Below, in pieces: positions 6,753-14,449 of a DNA stretch of 29,121 nucleotides. Each line of letters begins with the position of its first letter. The first letter of the stretch is position 1. Below the pieces are notes generated by a model, which worked only from the letters and a program-made list of their open reading frames with translations, ran no database searches and was not told the origin of the DNA. The stretch spans positions 1 to 29,121 of the forward strand of contig CALALX010000055.1 in NCBI GenBank assembly GCA_937925635.1, in the 5' to 3' direction. Source of the stretch: an uncultured Caulobacter sp. (GTDB lineage: Bacteria; Pseudomonadota; Alphaproteobacteria; Caulobacterales; Caulobacteraceae). Position numbers and translations under genes: made by a program.

Positions 6753-7373
6753 CTACCCCAGCAGCCCCTGGAACCAGCTCACGATTCCGGCCCAGACCCC
6801 GCCCAGCCAGGCCAGGAACCCGCCGCCCGTCTTCGCTTCCGCCTCCGGCACGAACCAGCTGGGCGCCGCCGGCGGGGCGCAGTTCATGCGCATGCCGGCG
6901 CCCTTCAGATAGCCGCGGCGGACCTTGCCGGCGTTGATGGCCGCGGCCACCCGCTTGTCGCGCCGCTCGGCGCCCGACAGCTTCCGGATCCAGCCCCGGA
7001 ACGGGAGCAGGCTGCGGGTCTTGTCCTCGACCGCGCCGACGGCGGCGTCGCCTGCCATCTGGCGGGCCTTCTGCACCCTGGTGCGCTTATCGGGCGGCGG
7101 CGCCTCGTCGAGGTCCGGTCCCAACGCCTCGTCCAGCCGCCCGACCTCGGCGGCGATCGGCTCACAGCGGGTCATGCCGTCCATGGCGTAGGGGCTGGCG
7201 ACGGCGCGCGTGAGCACCTCGGGGATCTCGATGTGCTTGAGATTCAAGTCGTCGAGCGGGGCGGTCACCGCGTCGCGCAGGTTCGGCCGCGTCTGGGCCA
7301 TGCCGCCGTCCCGCGCCAAGGCCGACCCGGCGGACAGTAGACTCAGGGCGGCGATCAGGCTGGTGCGGCGCAT
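6753..7373 (-). CDS. Exported protein of unknown function
   Basis: A 206-residue protein. Residues 1-20 are a signal peptide ('RRTSLIAALSLLSAGSALA', cleaved after Ala-Leu-Ala). The mature part is charged and soluble, with a Pro-rich acidic stretch ('GPDLDEAPPPDKRT') near residue 100, and two cysteines (in 'TRCEP' and 'RMNCAPP') that could pair. The last 24 residues are Gly/Trp/hydrophobic ('GGGFLAWLGGVWAG...') and could associate with a membrane. I do not recognise a domain. It lies between two rightward genes on the opposite strand, 111 bp from the start of the MDR oxidoreductase, so the two probably have divergent promoters. Confidence 0.7.
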   Translation of the reverse strand: MRRTSLIAALSLLSAGSALARDGGMAQTRPNLRDAVTAPLDDLNLKHIEIPEVLTRAVASPYAMDGMTRCEPIAAEVGRLDEALGPDLDEAPPPDKRTRVQKARQMAGDAAVGAVEDKTRSLLPFRGWIRKLSGAERRDKRVAAAINAGKVRRGYLKGAGMRMNCAPPAAPSWFVPEAEAKTGGGFLAWLGGVWAGIVSWFQGLLG

Positions 7374-7484
7374 GCGGGGTCCATAGTCGATCTGGCGCGC
7401 CGGCGGAATTGTGGCGTCTTCCCCTTCCGCTTTCGAACCGCCTACAGTCGCCGCCAGACCGGGACCACCCGGCAGGGAGGCAGA

Positions 7485-8510
7485 GTGACAGAGACAACCC
7501 GCCGCTGGGTGCTCGCGCGCCATGTTCAGGGCGCGCCGACGCCGGAGGACTTCGCGCTCGAGGCGCGGCCGCTGCCGCCGCCGGCCGAGGGGAGATTCAA
7601 CGCCCGCATCATCCTGCACTCCGTCGACCCCGGCATGCGTTCGCGCCTGTCCGGCGGCGACAGCTACGCCGGCGCGATGAAGATCGGCGAGGGCGTCGAC
7701 GGCTTCTGCGTGGCCCAGGTGACCGAGAGCGCCAACCCCGCCTTCCAGCCGGGCGACCTCATCGCGGCCGGCGGCGGCTGGCGCGAGCATCTGGTCTCCG
7801 ACGGTCGCGGCTACATTCAGAAGATCACCGATCGCCGCGTGCCGCTGGGCGCCTGGATCGGCGTGCTCGGCATCCCCGGCATGACCGCCTGGTTCGGCCT
7901 GCACCGCGTGGCCCAGGCCAAGGCGGGCGAGACCCTGCTGGTCACCTCCGCCGCCGGCCCGGTCGGCGCCACGGCGGGCCAGATCGGCAAGAAACTGGGC
8001 ATGCGCGTCGTCGGGATCGCCGGCGGACCCAAGAAATGCGCCTGGCTGCTGGACGAGGCCGGCTTCGACACCGTCATCGACTACAAGGCCGAGAGCGACC
8101 TGACCGCCGCCATCAAGGCCGCCTGCCCCGAAGGCGTCGACGTCCTGTTCGACAACGTCGGCAATGAGATGATCGACCGCGTCCTGCCGCTGATGAAGTT
8201 GCGCGGCCGCGTCGTCGTGTCGGGCCAGGTCGCCGACTACAACGTTCCGGCGGCCGACCGCGTCGGCCTGAAGAACACCGACGTCTTCATTACCCACCGG
8301 GTGCGGATGGAGGGGCTGGTCGTGTTCGACGACATCCGCCAGTTCGCCGCCGCCCAGAGCCAGCTGGCCGACTGGATCGCCGATGGCGCGCTGAAGATCG
8401 CGATCGAGGAGTTCGACGGCCTGGAACGCGCGCCCGAGGCCTTCTGCGGCCTGTTCCGGGGCGAGAACTTCGGCCGCCGCCTCGTCCGTCTCCAACCGGA
8501 TCCCGCCTGA
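7485..8510 (+). CDS. MDR-family NADP-dependent oxidoreductase
   Basis: A 341-residue zinc-free medium-chain reductase of the prostaglandin/leukotriene B4 reductase and CurA type, which reduces activated C=C bonds with NADPH. The N-terminal GroES-like half has 'VDPGMRSRLSGGDSYAGAMKIGE', and the Rossmann half has 'LLVTSAAGPVGATAGQIGKKLG' with the family's AAxGxVG motif near residue 150. GTG start at 7485 with AGGGAGG just upstream. The stop overlaps the next ATG by one base, making it first gene of an operon with a crotonase-fold protein and two acyl-CoA dehydrogenase homologues. In that setting an enoyl-CoA or enone substrate is plausible but unproven. Confidence 0.85.
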   Translation: MTETTRRWVLARHVQGAPTPEDFALEARPLPPPAEGRFNARIILHSVDPGMRSRLSGGDSYAGAMKIGEGVDGFCVAQVTESANPAFQPGDLIAAGGGWREHLVSDGRGYIQKITDRRVPLGAWIGVLGIPGMTAWFGLHRVAQAKAGETLLVTSAAGPVGATAGQIGKKLGMRVVGIAGGPKKCAWLLDEAGFDTVIDYKAESDLTAAIKAACPEGVDVLFDNVGNEMIDRVLPLMKLRGRVVVSGQVADYNVPAADRVGLKNTDVFITHRVRMEGLVVFDDIRQFAAAQSQLADWIADGALKIAIEEFDGLERAPEAFCGLFRGENFGRRLVRLQPDPA

Positions 8511-9301
8511 TGACGTTCGAGAACTACCAGCGCTTCACCTTCCGCCGCGATGGCCGGATCCTGATCTGCGCCTTCAACGGCAACGCCGTGAACGCGGTCG
8601 ACGCCCGCATGCACGACGAGCTGGCCGAGCTTTTTGTCGACCTGCAGCACGACGAGGACAGCGACCTCATCGTCCTGACCGGCGAGAACCGCGCCTTCTG
8701 CGCCGGCGGCGACTTCGACTGGTTCGACGAGCAGATCAGCGACCCGCGGAAGTTCCGCGCCATCGCCTACGACGCCAAGCGGATCGTCAGCGGCCTGCTG
8801 GACCTGGAAAAGCCCATCATCGCCCGGCTGAACGGCGCGGCGGCGGGCCTGGGCGCGACCCTCGCCCTGCTGTGCGACGTCATCATCGCCGACGAGGCGG
8901 CCAAGATCGGCGACCCGCACGTGAAGGTCGGCCTGGTCGCCGGCGACGGCGGCGCGATCATCTGGCCCCAGCTGATCGGCTTCGCGCGGGCCAAGGAACT
9001 GCTGATGACCGGCGACCTGCTGTCGGCGACGGAAGCCGCCGGCATGGGGCTGATCAACTACGCCGTTCCGGCCGACCAGCTCGACGCCAAGGTCGCCGAG
9101 ATCGCCGGCAAGATTCTCGGCAACCCCCGGTGGGCGGTCCGCTGGACCAAGATGACGGCCAACATCACCCTCAAGCAGATCATGGTCGCCACCAGCGACG
9201 CGGCCGTGGCCTACGAGAGCCTCAGCAACATGACCGCCGACCGCAAGGAGGCCGTCGCCGCCTTCCGCGAGCGCCGGCCCATGAACCTGACGGGGGAGTG
9301 A
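8510..9301 (+). CDS. Crotonase-fold (enoyl-CoA hydratase/isomerase family) protein lacking the catalytic Glu pair
   Basis: A 263-residue crotonase-superfamily protein. The oxyanion-hole segments are present ('CAGGDF' at 64-69 and 'GAAAGLGATLALLCD' around 110-123). However, the two glutamates that add water in hydratases are replaced: aligned with the hydratase at 17901, Glu114 corresponds to Thr117 and Glu134 to His137 (in 'GDPHVKVGLVAGDGG'). It is therefore probably not a simple hydratase. Crotonase relatives without the pair include isomerases, decarboxylases and thioesterases. Its start overlaps the upstream stop (TGATG), so it is translationally coupled to the MDR reductase. Family assignment is firm; reaction unknown. 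Confidence 0.85.
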   Translation: MTFENYQRFTFRRDGRILICAFNGNAVNAVDARMHDELAELFVDLQHDEDSDLIVLTGENRAFCAGGDFDWFDEQISDPRKFRAIAYDAKRIVSGLLDLEKPIIARLNGAAAGLGATLALLCDVIIADEAAKIGDPHVKVGLVAGDGGAIIWPQLIGFARAKELLMTGDLLSATEAAGMGLINYAVPADQLDAKVAEIAGKILGNPRWAVRWTKMTANITLKQIMVATSDAAVAYESLSNMTADRKEAVAAFRERRPMNLTGE

Positions 9302-9318
9302 TGCGAGCACACACTAAT

Positions 9319-9473
9319 CTCCCTTCCTCCTCGATGGAGGAAGGGTCGGGGATGGTGGTGTTTCCGCTGTGCCGGGGCTTGTGGCGCCAGAGGGTTCAGA
9401 GCCACTCGCGCTCGAAATTCAAAGGCATTGCTTCCACCACCATCCCAACCCTTCCTCCATCGAGGAGGAAGGG
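9319..9473. repeat. Paired mirror-hairpin element, copy 2
   Basis: Left stem 9321-9330/9336-9345 and right stem 9449-9458/9464-9473, 10 bp each, with mirror flanks GGGGATGGTGGTG and CACCACCATCCC. It interrupts the catabolic operon between the crotonase-fold gene and the next acyl-CoA dehydrogenase, 15 bp before the latter's ATG. Confidence 0.85.
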
Positions 9474-9488
9474 CTTTGGTGGCGAGTC

Positions 9489-10652
9489 ATGACCAACCTC
9501 CCCGAACCCTCCCATGTCACCGACCTGCGCTCGGTCCTCCAGCGCTTCGTCGCCGACAAGGCGCCGCGCGAGAAGCGCCGCGAGTGGGACCGCGCCCACA
9601 GCTTCCCGCGCGACCTGTTCCGCGAGCTGGCCGACCTCGGCCTCTGCGGCTTGACCGTGCCGGAGGAATACGGCGGCACGGGCCCGGACATCGTGGCCGC
9701 CGTCGCGGCCATCGAGGAGCTGTGCCGGGCGGGATCGTTCCTCGCGGGGCCGTTCATCCAGTGCGCCTTCTACGGCGGCATGAACATCCTCGAGAACGGC
9801 TCGGCCGAGCAGAAGGCGCAGCTGCTGCCGAGGCTGGCCAAAGGCGAGTTGATCTTCGCCTACGGCCTCTCCGAGCCGGATGTCGGCGGCGATCTCTCTC
9901 AGGTCTCGACCCGCGCTCGCCGCGAGGGCGACGAGATCGTCGTCAACGGCGCCAAGCGCTGGTGCACGGGCGCGGACTTCGCCGACACCATCTACTGCCT
10001 CGTGCGCTCGGACCCCGACGCGCCGGCCCGCGGCGGCCTGTCATTCGTGCTGATCCCGACCAACGCGCCCGGCGTCACGATCACCCCGATCGACCATGTG
10101 AACCTGCGCTACACCCTGTCGTCCGACGTCCACTTCGATGAGGTCCGCCTGCCGCTGTCGGCCGTCGTCGGCGGGCCGGAGAAGTGGAACCAGGGCTGGA
10201 AGATGCTGGCCGGCCGGGCGCTGGACATCGAGAAGCTGGAAATCAGCGCCTGCGCCTTCGGCATCGCCCAGGCGGCCCTCGACGAGGCCTGGGCCTACAG
10301 CCAGGAGCGCGTCCAGTTCGGCAAGCCGATCGCCGCCCACCAGGCCGTGCGCCACGCCCTGGTCGACGCCCGCGCGAAGCTGGAAGCCTGCCGCCTGATG
10401 CTGTGGAACGCCGCCCGCCTGGCGAACGAGGGCAAGTCCTGTGCGGTCGAGACCAGCATGGCCAAACTGTTCATCGGCGAGACCGGCGTCGAGATCGCGC
10501 TGGCCTGCCAGCGGGTCATGGGCGCCTATGCGATGTCGGCGGACTACGATATCGAGCGCAACGTCCGCGACCTGCTGGGCATGCCGATCGTCGGCGGCTC
10601 CTCGAACATGCAGCGCAACAACCTCGCCGCCCTCTGGAAGCTCCCCGCATGA
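9489..10652 (+). CDS. Acyl-CoA dehydrogenase
   Basis: A 387-residue acyl-CoA dehydrogenase. Motifs in order: 'LGLCGLTVPEEYGGTGPD' (N-terminal domain), 'FAYGLSEPDVGGDLSQVSTRA' and 'RWCTGADFADTIYC' (middle domain), 'RVQFGKPIAAHQAVRHALVD' (near residue 278, FAD-binding Arg and Gln-type segment) and 'VGGSSNMQRNNLA' at the C-terminus. Like the enzyme at 4861, the usual YEGT glutamate is absent. I start it at ATG 9489 rather than an upstream in-frame ATG at 9369, because the extra 40 codons are the mirror-hairpin element. It overlaps the following gene by four bases (ATGA). A substrate cannot be named. Confidence 0.9.
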   Translation: MTNLPEPSHVTDLRSVLQRFVADKAPREKRREWDRAHSFPRDLFRELADLGLCGLTVPEEYGGTGPDIVAAVAAIEELCRAGSFLAGPFIQCAFYGGMNILENGSAEQKAQLLPRLAKGELIFAYGLSEPDVGGDLSQVSTRARREGDEIVVNGAKRWCTGADFADTIYCLVRSDPDAPARGGLSFVLIPTNAPGVTITPIDHVNLRYTLSSDVHFDEVRLPLSAVVGGPEKWNQGWKMLAGRALDIEKLEISACAFGIAQAALDEAWAYSQERVQFGKPIAAHQAVRHALVDARAKLEACRLMLWNAARLANEGKSCAVETSMAKLFIGETGVEIALACQRVMGAYAMSADYDIERNVRDLLGMPIVGGSSNMQRNNLAALWKLPA

Positions 10653-11803
10653 CGTTCAACGCCGTCGCCGCCGCCACCTCGCTGGCCCTGGAGGTCGCGC
10701 GCCGCGCCAACGAGATCGAGGCCGGCCGCCGGCTGCCCGCCGACCTGGCGCGGAAGATGGCCGAGGCGGGCCTGTTCCGCATGCTGCTGCCGGCTGAGCT
10801 GGACGGTCACGAGACCCTCCCCACCGACGTCGCCCAGGCCATCGAGATCGTCGCCCAGAATGACGCCTCGGCCGGCTGGTGCCTGATGATCGGCGCCACC
10901 ACCGCCTCCATGGCCAATCGGCTCGACGCCGAAACGGCCCGCGAGGTGTTCGGCCACAAGGACGTCATCTCCGCCGGCGTCTTCGCCCCGATGGGCAAGG
11001 CCGTGGACGCGGGGGAACACTGGCGCGTCACCGGCCGGTGGCAGTGGGGCAGCGGTTCGCAGAACGCCAACTGGATCGCCGGCGGCGCGATGCTCCTGGG
11101 CGTCAATGGTCCGCTGCTCGACGCCGATGGCCAGCCGCTGCACCGGATGATGATCTTCCGCGCCGACGAGGTGGAGCTGATCGACACCTGGCGCACCTCC
11201 GGCCTTTGCGGCACGGGCAGCCTCGACTTCGCGGTCAAGGACGTGTTGGTGCCCAAGGAGCGGTCGGTGGCCTTGCACAGCGACCGCACGCGGCTCGACA
11301 CGCCGCTCGCCCGCTTTCCGGTGTTCGGCATGCTGGCGCTGGGCGTGACGGCGGTGGCGCTCGGAAATGCCCGCGGCGCCCTGATCCTGGCCGGGCAGAT
11401 GGCCCTGGAGAAGAAGCAGCAGGGTTCGCAGCGCGCGTTGGCCGAGCGCAATGTCGTTCAGAACGACTACGCCCGCGCGGCGGCCTCGCTGTCGGCGGCC
11501 CGCGCCTTTTACTACGAGTGCATCGGCGCAATCTGGCAGCAGCTGCAGTCGGGCCAGGACGCCACTCTGGACCAGCGCAACCGCCTGCGCCTGGCCTGCG
11601 CCCACGCGACTCATGTCGCGGCCGACGTCTGCAAGGTCGCCTATGACATGTTGGGCGGCGGCGCCGTCTATCTGAGCAATGACCTGCAGCGCCGGTTCCG
11701 CGACGCGCACGTCATCACCCATCACGCCATGGTCGCGCCGAGCATCTTCGAGCTCACCGGCCGCGTCCTGCTTCAGCAGCCGACGAGAGACGCGCTGATC
11801 TGA
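10649..11803 (+). CDS. Acyl-CoA dehydrogenase-fold protein of the HsaA/DszC monooxygenase type
   Basis: A 384-residue protein with the acyl-CoA dehydrogenase fold but the C-terminal domain of the flavin monooxygenase branch (Acyl-CoA_dh_2 type; HsaA, HpaH/HpaB relatives, DszC). Seen: 'RRLPADLARKMAEAGLFRMLLP' at the N-terminus, 'WRVTGRWQWGSGSQNANWIAG' in the beta domain, 'WRTSGLCGTGSLDF', and the closing 'RRFRDAHVITHHAMVAPS' which is characteristic of this branch. Members either dehydrogenate or, with a flavin reductase partner, hydroxylate aromatic or sulfur compounds. No flavin reductase is in the window. The start overlaps the preceding stop by four bases, so it is translationally coupled as last gene of the 7485-11803 operon. 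Confidence 0.82.
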   Translation: MTFNAVAAATSLALEVARRANEIEAGRRLPADLARKMAEAGLFRMLLPAELDGHETLPTDVAQAIEIVAQNDASAGWCLMIGATTASMANRLDAETAREVFGHKDVISAGVFAPMGKAVDAGEHWRVTGRWQWGSGSQNANWIAGGAMLLGVNGPLLDADGQPLHRMMIFRADEVELIDTWRTSGLCGTGSLDFAVKDVLVPKERSVALHSDRTRLDTPLARFPVFGMLALGVTAVALGNARGALILAGQMALEKKQQGSQRALAERNVVQNDYARAAASLSAARAFYYECIGAIWQQLQSGQDATLDQRNRLRLACAHATHVAADVCKVAYDMLGGGAVYLSNDLQRRFRDAHVITHHAMVAPSIFELTGRVLLQQPTRDALI

Positions 11804-11807
11804 TGCC

Positions 11808-11893
11808 GGGGACATGCACTTCAGGGCGTGTCCCCTACCGCTTCCCTCGCTTGAAGCTGCTGGGGACACGTCCCGAAGTCGGTACATGTCTCC
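11808..11893. repeat. Mirror-repeat pair GGGGACA...TGTCCCC
   Basis: Arm 11808-11835 starts GGGGACATGCACTTCAGGG and ends TGTCCCC. Arm 11862-11893 is an imperfect reverse complement of it. Each arm can form its own hairpin. It lies 5 bp after the end of the catabolic operon, so it may terminate it. The rest of 11894-12019 should hold the promoter of the next gene; I see no confident -35/-10 pair. Confidence 0.65.
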
Positions 11894-12019
11894 GCCACTG
11901 CAACCGTTAACCGGCGGCGACGTTCTTTCGCTGTACTCGGGGGTGGGCGCTCGTTGAGAGCGTCGACGGACGACGGGAGGCCGGTCTTCGCTCTGTTCTA
12001 GATCAGAGGAAAGAGCGTC

Positions 12020-12778
12020 ATGAAGACCAGAACCCTCATCGCCGTCGCCGCGGCCAGCGCCATCGCCCTGACCGCCGGCGCGTCCATCGCCCAGAGCTAC
12101 CCTCAGACCTGGGAGCAGTATCAGGCGCAGCAGCGCGAGTATCAGCGCCAGCGCGGCGCCTATCAGGATCGCCGCGCGGACTACGACGCCCAGCGGCGCG
12201 CCTATGAGTCCCGCCGTCGGCAGTACCTGCGCGACCAGGCCGCCTATGACCGCCGCTACGGACGGGGCGCCTATGTGCGCCAGTACGGCGAATGGCGTTG
12301 GGATCCCTATGCGCCGAGCGCGGACTACTACGGTCGTGACGTCAGCTATAACGACGCCTATGCCCCCTACCGCGACAGCCCCTGCGAGCAGCGCCGCGAC
12401 AACCGCTCCGTCGCCGGCGCCCTGATCGGGGCCCTGGCCGGCGCGGCCATCGGGTCCAACGTCGCCGCCACCGACGTGCAGACCGAGGGCGCGGTGCTCG
12501 GCGCCCTGGTCGGCGCCGGCGTCGGCGGCAGCGTCGGTCGCTCGACCGCCAACTGCGACGCCAATGGCTACTACTGGCGCCGTGATCAGACCATCTCCTA
12601 TCGCGAAAGCCGCGGCTATCGCGAGCGCGGCTTCCGCAGCGGCCGTTACGACTATCGCGACTATGCCCGCCGCGGCTGTCGCCTGGCTCCGGCGCCGGTC
12701 GAGTGGGGCGGTCGCACGGATTATCGATACGTCCGCGTCTGTCCCGACAGTCGCGGCCGCTACCGGATCACCAGCTAA
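12020..12778 (+). CDS. Exported glycine-zipper protein with tyrosine heptads
   Basis: A 252-residue envelope protein. Residues 1-24 are a signal peptide ending 'AGASIA'. Residues 34-76 show Tyr at 34, 41, 48, 55, 62, 69 and 76, exactly every seven residues, in a Gln/Arg-rich helix. Residues 130-174 are a glycine-zipper pair ('AGALIGALAGAAIGS' and 'GAVLGALVGAGVGGSVG') of the type found in outer-membrane-associated 17 kDa-antigen-like proteins. Four cysteines (near 122, 179 and in the last 40 residues) could form disulfides. The Tyr/Arg-rich C-terminus is unusual. AGGAAAG lies just upstream of the ATG. Location at the outer membrane or periplasm is inferred; function unknown. Confidence 0.85.
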   Translation: MKTRTLIAVAAASAIALTAGASIAQSYPQTWEQYQAQQREYQRQRGAYQDRRADYDAQRRAYESRRRQYLRDQAAYDRRYGRGAYVRQYGEWRWDPYAPSADYYGRDVSYNDAYAPYRDSPCEQRRDNRSVAGALIGALAGAAIGSNVAATDVQTEGAVLGALVGAGVGGSVGRSTANCDANGYYWRRDQTISYRESRGYRERGFRSGRYDYRDYARRGCRLAPAPVEWGGRTDYRYVRVCPDSRGRYRITS

Positions 12779-12785
12779 GGCGTGG

Positions 12786-12818
12786 GGGGGCATGCTCCGC
12801 GTCGCGGAGCATGCCCCC
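12786..12818. terminator. 15 bp hairpin between convergent genes
   Basis: A perfect 15 bp stem, 12786-12800 with 12804-12818, and a three-base loop. It sits between the stop of the glycine-zipper gene (12778) and the stop of the leftward deaminase (12820), so it can serve both. No clear T-run follows. Confidence 0.75.
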
Positions 12819-12819
12819 G

Positions 12820-13836
12820 TCAGTGCGCCGCCGCGTAGGCGTCCACCGCCGCGATGTGCCGCGCCTTGTCGGCGTCGCCGAGGAAGGAGCCGGCGAAACT
12901 GTTCTTCGCCAGTCGGATGAGGTCGTCCCTCGTCAGACCGACCGCCTGCGCCGTGCGGATATAGTTGTCGGCGATGTAGCCGCCGAAATAGGCGGGATCA
13001 TCGCTATTGCAGGTCGCCTTCAGGCCCAGATCCAGCATCCGCTTCATTGGATGATCCTTGAGGTCCTTCACCACGCACAGGCTGAGGTTCGACAGCGGAC
13101 AGACGGTCAGCGTCATACCCATGTCGACGAGTCGCCGGGTCAATGCAGGATCTTCAAGCGCCCGGTTGCCATGGTCGATGCGGTCGACGCCGAGGATGTC
13201 GAGCGCCTCGTAGACGTACTCCGGCGGGCCCTCCTCGCCGGCGTGGGCATTGATCCGCAGGCCACGCTCGCGGCTGGCCTTCATCACCCGCGCGAACTTG
13301 GCCGGCGGATGGCCGACCTCGCCGCTGTCCAGGCCGACGCCGACGAAGCGGTCCAGATAAGGCTCGGCCTGCTTCAGGGTGTCGAACGCCGCTTCCTCGC
13401 TGAGGTGGCGCAGGTAGCTCATGATCAGCTTGCTGGTGACGCCCAGTTCGTCCTCCGCCTGCTGCATCCCGGCCAGGATGCCATCGGCGGCGACGTTGAA
13501 GGGAATGCCGCGATCGGTGTGGGTCTGGGGGTCGTAGAAGATCTCGGCATGGACCCCGCCGTCGGCCTTCAGCCGACGGAAGTAGGCCATGGTCAGGTCC
13601 TGGAAGTCCTGCTCGGTCCGCAGCACCCCGGCGCCTTGGTAGTAGATGTCCAGGAAGTCCTGGAGGTTGGAAAAGGCATAGGCCGCCCGGATCTCCTCCA
13701 CCGACTTGAAGGGCAGGGCGATGTGGTTTCGCTTCGCCAGTTCGAACATCAGCTCCGGTTCGAGGCTGCCCTCGATGTGCAGATGAAGTTCGGCCTTGGG
13801 CAGGCCGCGGACGAAGGTCGCAAGGTCGGTGCTCAT
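12820..13836 (-). CDS. Adenine/adenosine deaminase family, probably adenine deaminase
   Basis: A 338-residue zinc amidohydrolase. Metal and catalytic residues are visible: His18 and His20 in 'ELHLHIEGS', His198 and Glu201 in 'INAHAGEEG', His222 in 'DHGNR' and the Asp pair at 279-280 in 'CNSDDPAYFGGY'. Known: the SDDPAYFGGY form and overall length are typical of the yeast Aah1-like adenine deaminases and their bacterial counterparts, which make hypoxanthine from adenine; adenosine deaminases proper differ there. Specificity is thus inferred. The gene points away from the URC cluster and is about 300 bp from the small ORF before it, hinting at a combined purine and pyrimidine base region. Start ATG at 13836. 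Confidence 0.88.
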   Translation of the reverse strand: MSTDLATFVRGLPKAELHLHIEGSLEPELMFELAKRNHIALPFKSVEEIRAAYAFSNLQDFLDIYYQGAGVLRTEQDFQDLTMAYFRRLKADGGVHAEIFYDPQTHTDRGIPFNVAADGILAGMQQAEDELGVTSKLIMSYLRHLSEEAAFDTLKQAEPYLDRFVGVGLDSGEVGHPPAKFARVMKASRERGLRINAHAGEEGPPEYVYEALDILGVDRIDHGNRALEDPALTRRLVDMGMTLTVCPLSNLSLCVVKDLKDHPMKRMLDLGLKATCNSDDPAYFGGYIADNYIRTAQAVGLTRDDLIRLAKNSFAGSFLGDADKARHIAAVDAYAAAH

Positions 13837-14139
13837 GGCCGTATCTCACGGCGGCGCGGGCCGGGGGTCAAGCCGTCGCTGGTCCTGCGCAATTCGGGCA
13901 GATGAGGTCGAATGAAGGTCCTGCAGGGGTGGCGCAACCCGATAACTCGACCGCAAGATGCGTACTGTCGGGTAATGTCGGGCAGGCGACGCCCAGTGAA
14001 TATTTTCCCTGCATTTCGCCTCTATTTGCTCGCGAACTACCCGTTTTGGGGTAGCCTATCTGCATTGTCGGCTGAACACCTGGACCCCGGCGACTGAGAG
14101 ACAAGTGCGCTCCCGTCCCCATTCGTGTTCGGAGCGGCC
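13837..14139. other. Divergent intergenic region, deaminase versus URC side
   Basis: This 303 bp stretch has no convincing gene. It must hold promoters for the leftward deaminase and the rightward 63-residue ORF. It is less GC-rich around 13998-14070. GTCGGG is repeated with spacing near 13967-13983. No confident operator could be assigned. Confidence 0.4.
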
Positions 14140-14331
14140 ATGCGCACCTTCAGCTTCTACATCCACGACCGACGCTACAGCGTCCCGACCCTGCAGATCG
14201 TCACTGTCCGCGACGAGGACCGCGCGCGCGAACTCGCTCGCCAGCGGCTGGAGGAGGCCGACCACCACCTCGCCGTCGAGGTGGTGGAAGATCAGACCGA
14301 GCTGTTCCGCCTCGACCGCGCTGACGCCTGA
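14140..14331 (+). CDS. Small conserved-looking protein upstream of URC1
   Basis: A 63-residue protein that starts 'MRTFSFYIHDRRYSVPTLQI' and ends in an acidic, Arg-rich helix ('EDRARELARQRLEEADHH...VEVVEDQTELFRLDR'). The ATG at 14140 has GGAG five bases upstream; an in-frame ATG at 14125 lacks this. Codon use is like that of neighbouring genes. I do not recognise a family; a small alpha-beta fold of regulatory or housekeeping type is possible. A hairpin terminator follows 45 bp after the stop, so it may be a separate unit rather than part of the URC operon. Confidence 0.65.
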   Translation: MRTFSFYIHDRRYSVPTLQIVTVRDEDRARELARQRLEEADHHLAVEVVEDQTELFRLDRADA

Positions 14332-14376
14332 CGCCCGACTTGCCAAGCGGGAAAATCGGGCGCAGCATCTCCGCTC

Positions 14377-14421
14377 AAAGGCTCCCTGCCGGCGAAATCC
14401 GGCTCGGAGCCTTTTCCTTTT
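14377..14421 (+). terminator. Intrinsic terminator, possibly an attenuator, before URC1
   Basis: An outer stem AAAGGCTCC (14377-14385) with GGAGCCTTT (14406-14414) encloses an inner stem GCCGG/CCGGC (14388-14392, 14399-14403). It runs into a T-rich tract. It ends about 29 bp before the URC1 start codon, so it either ends the small upstream gene or gates URC1. Confidence 0.75.
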
Positions 14422-14449
14422 TGGAGGCGCCGCGAAGAGCGCAGGGAGA

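Noticed and set aside
9369..9488. N-terminal extension of the acyl-CoA dehydrogenase at 9489
   Set aside because: The in-frame extension is translated from the mirror-hairpin element and does not match the family.
10544..12793. 749-codon minus-strand frame across two rightward genes
   Set aside because: It spans two well-supported genes and the gap between them and shows no domain.
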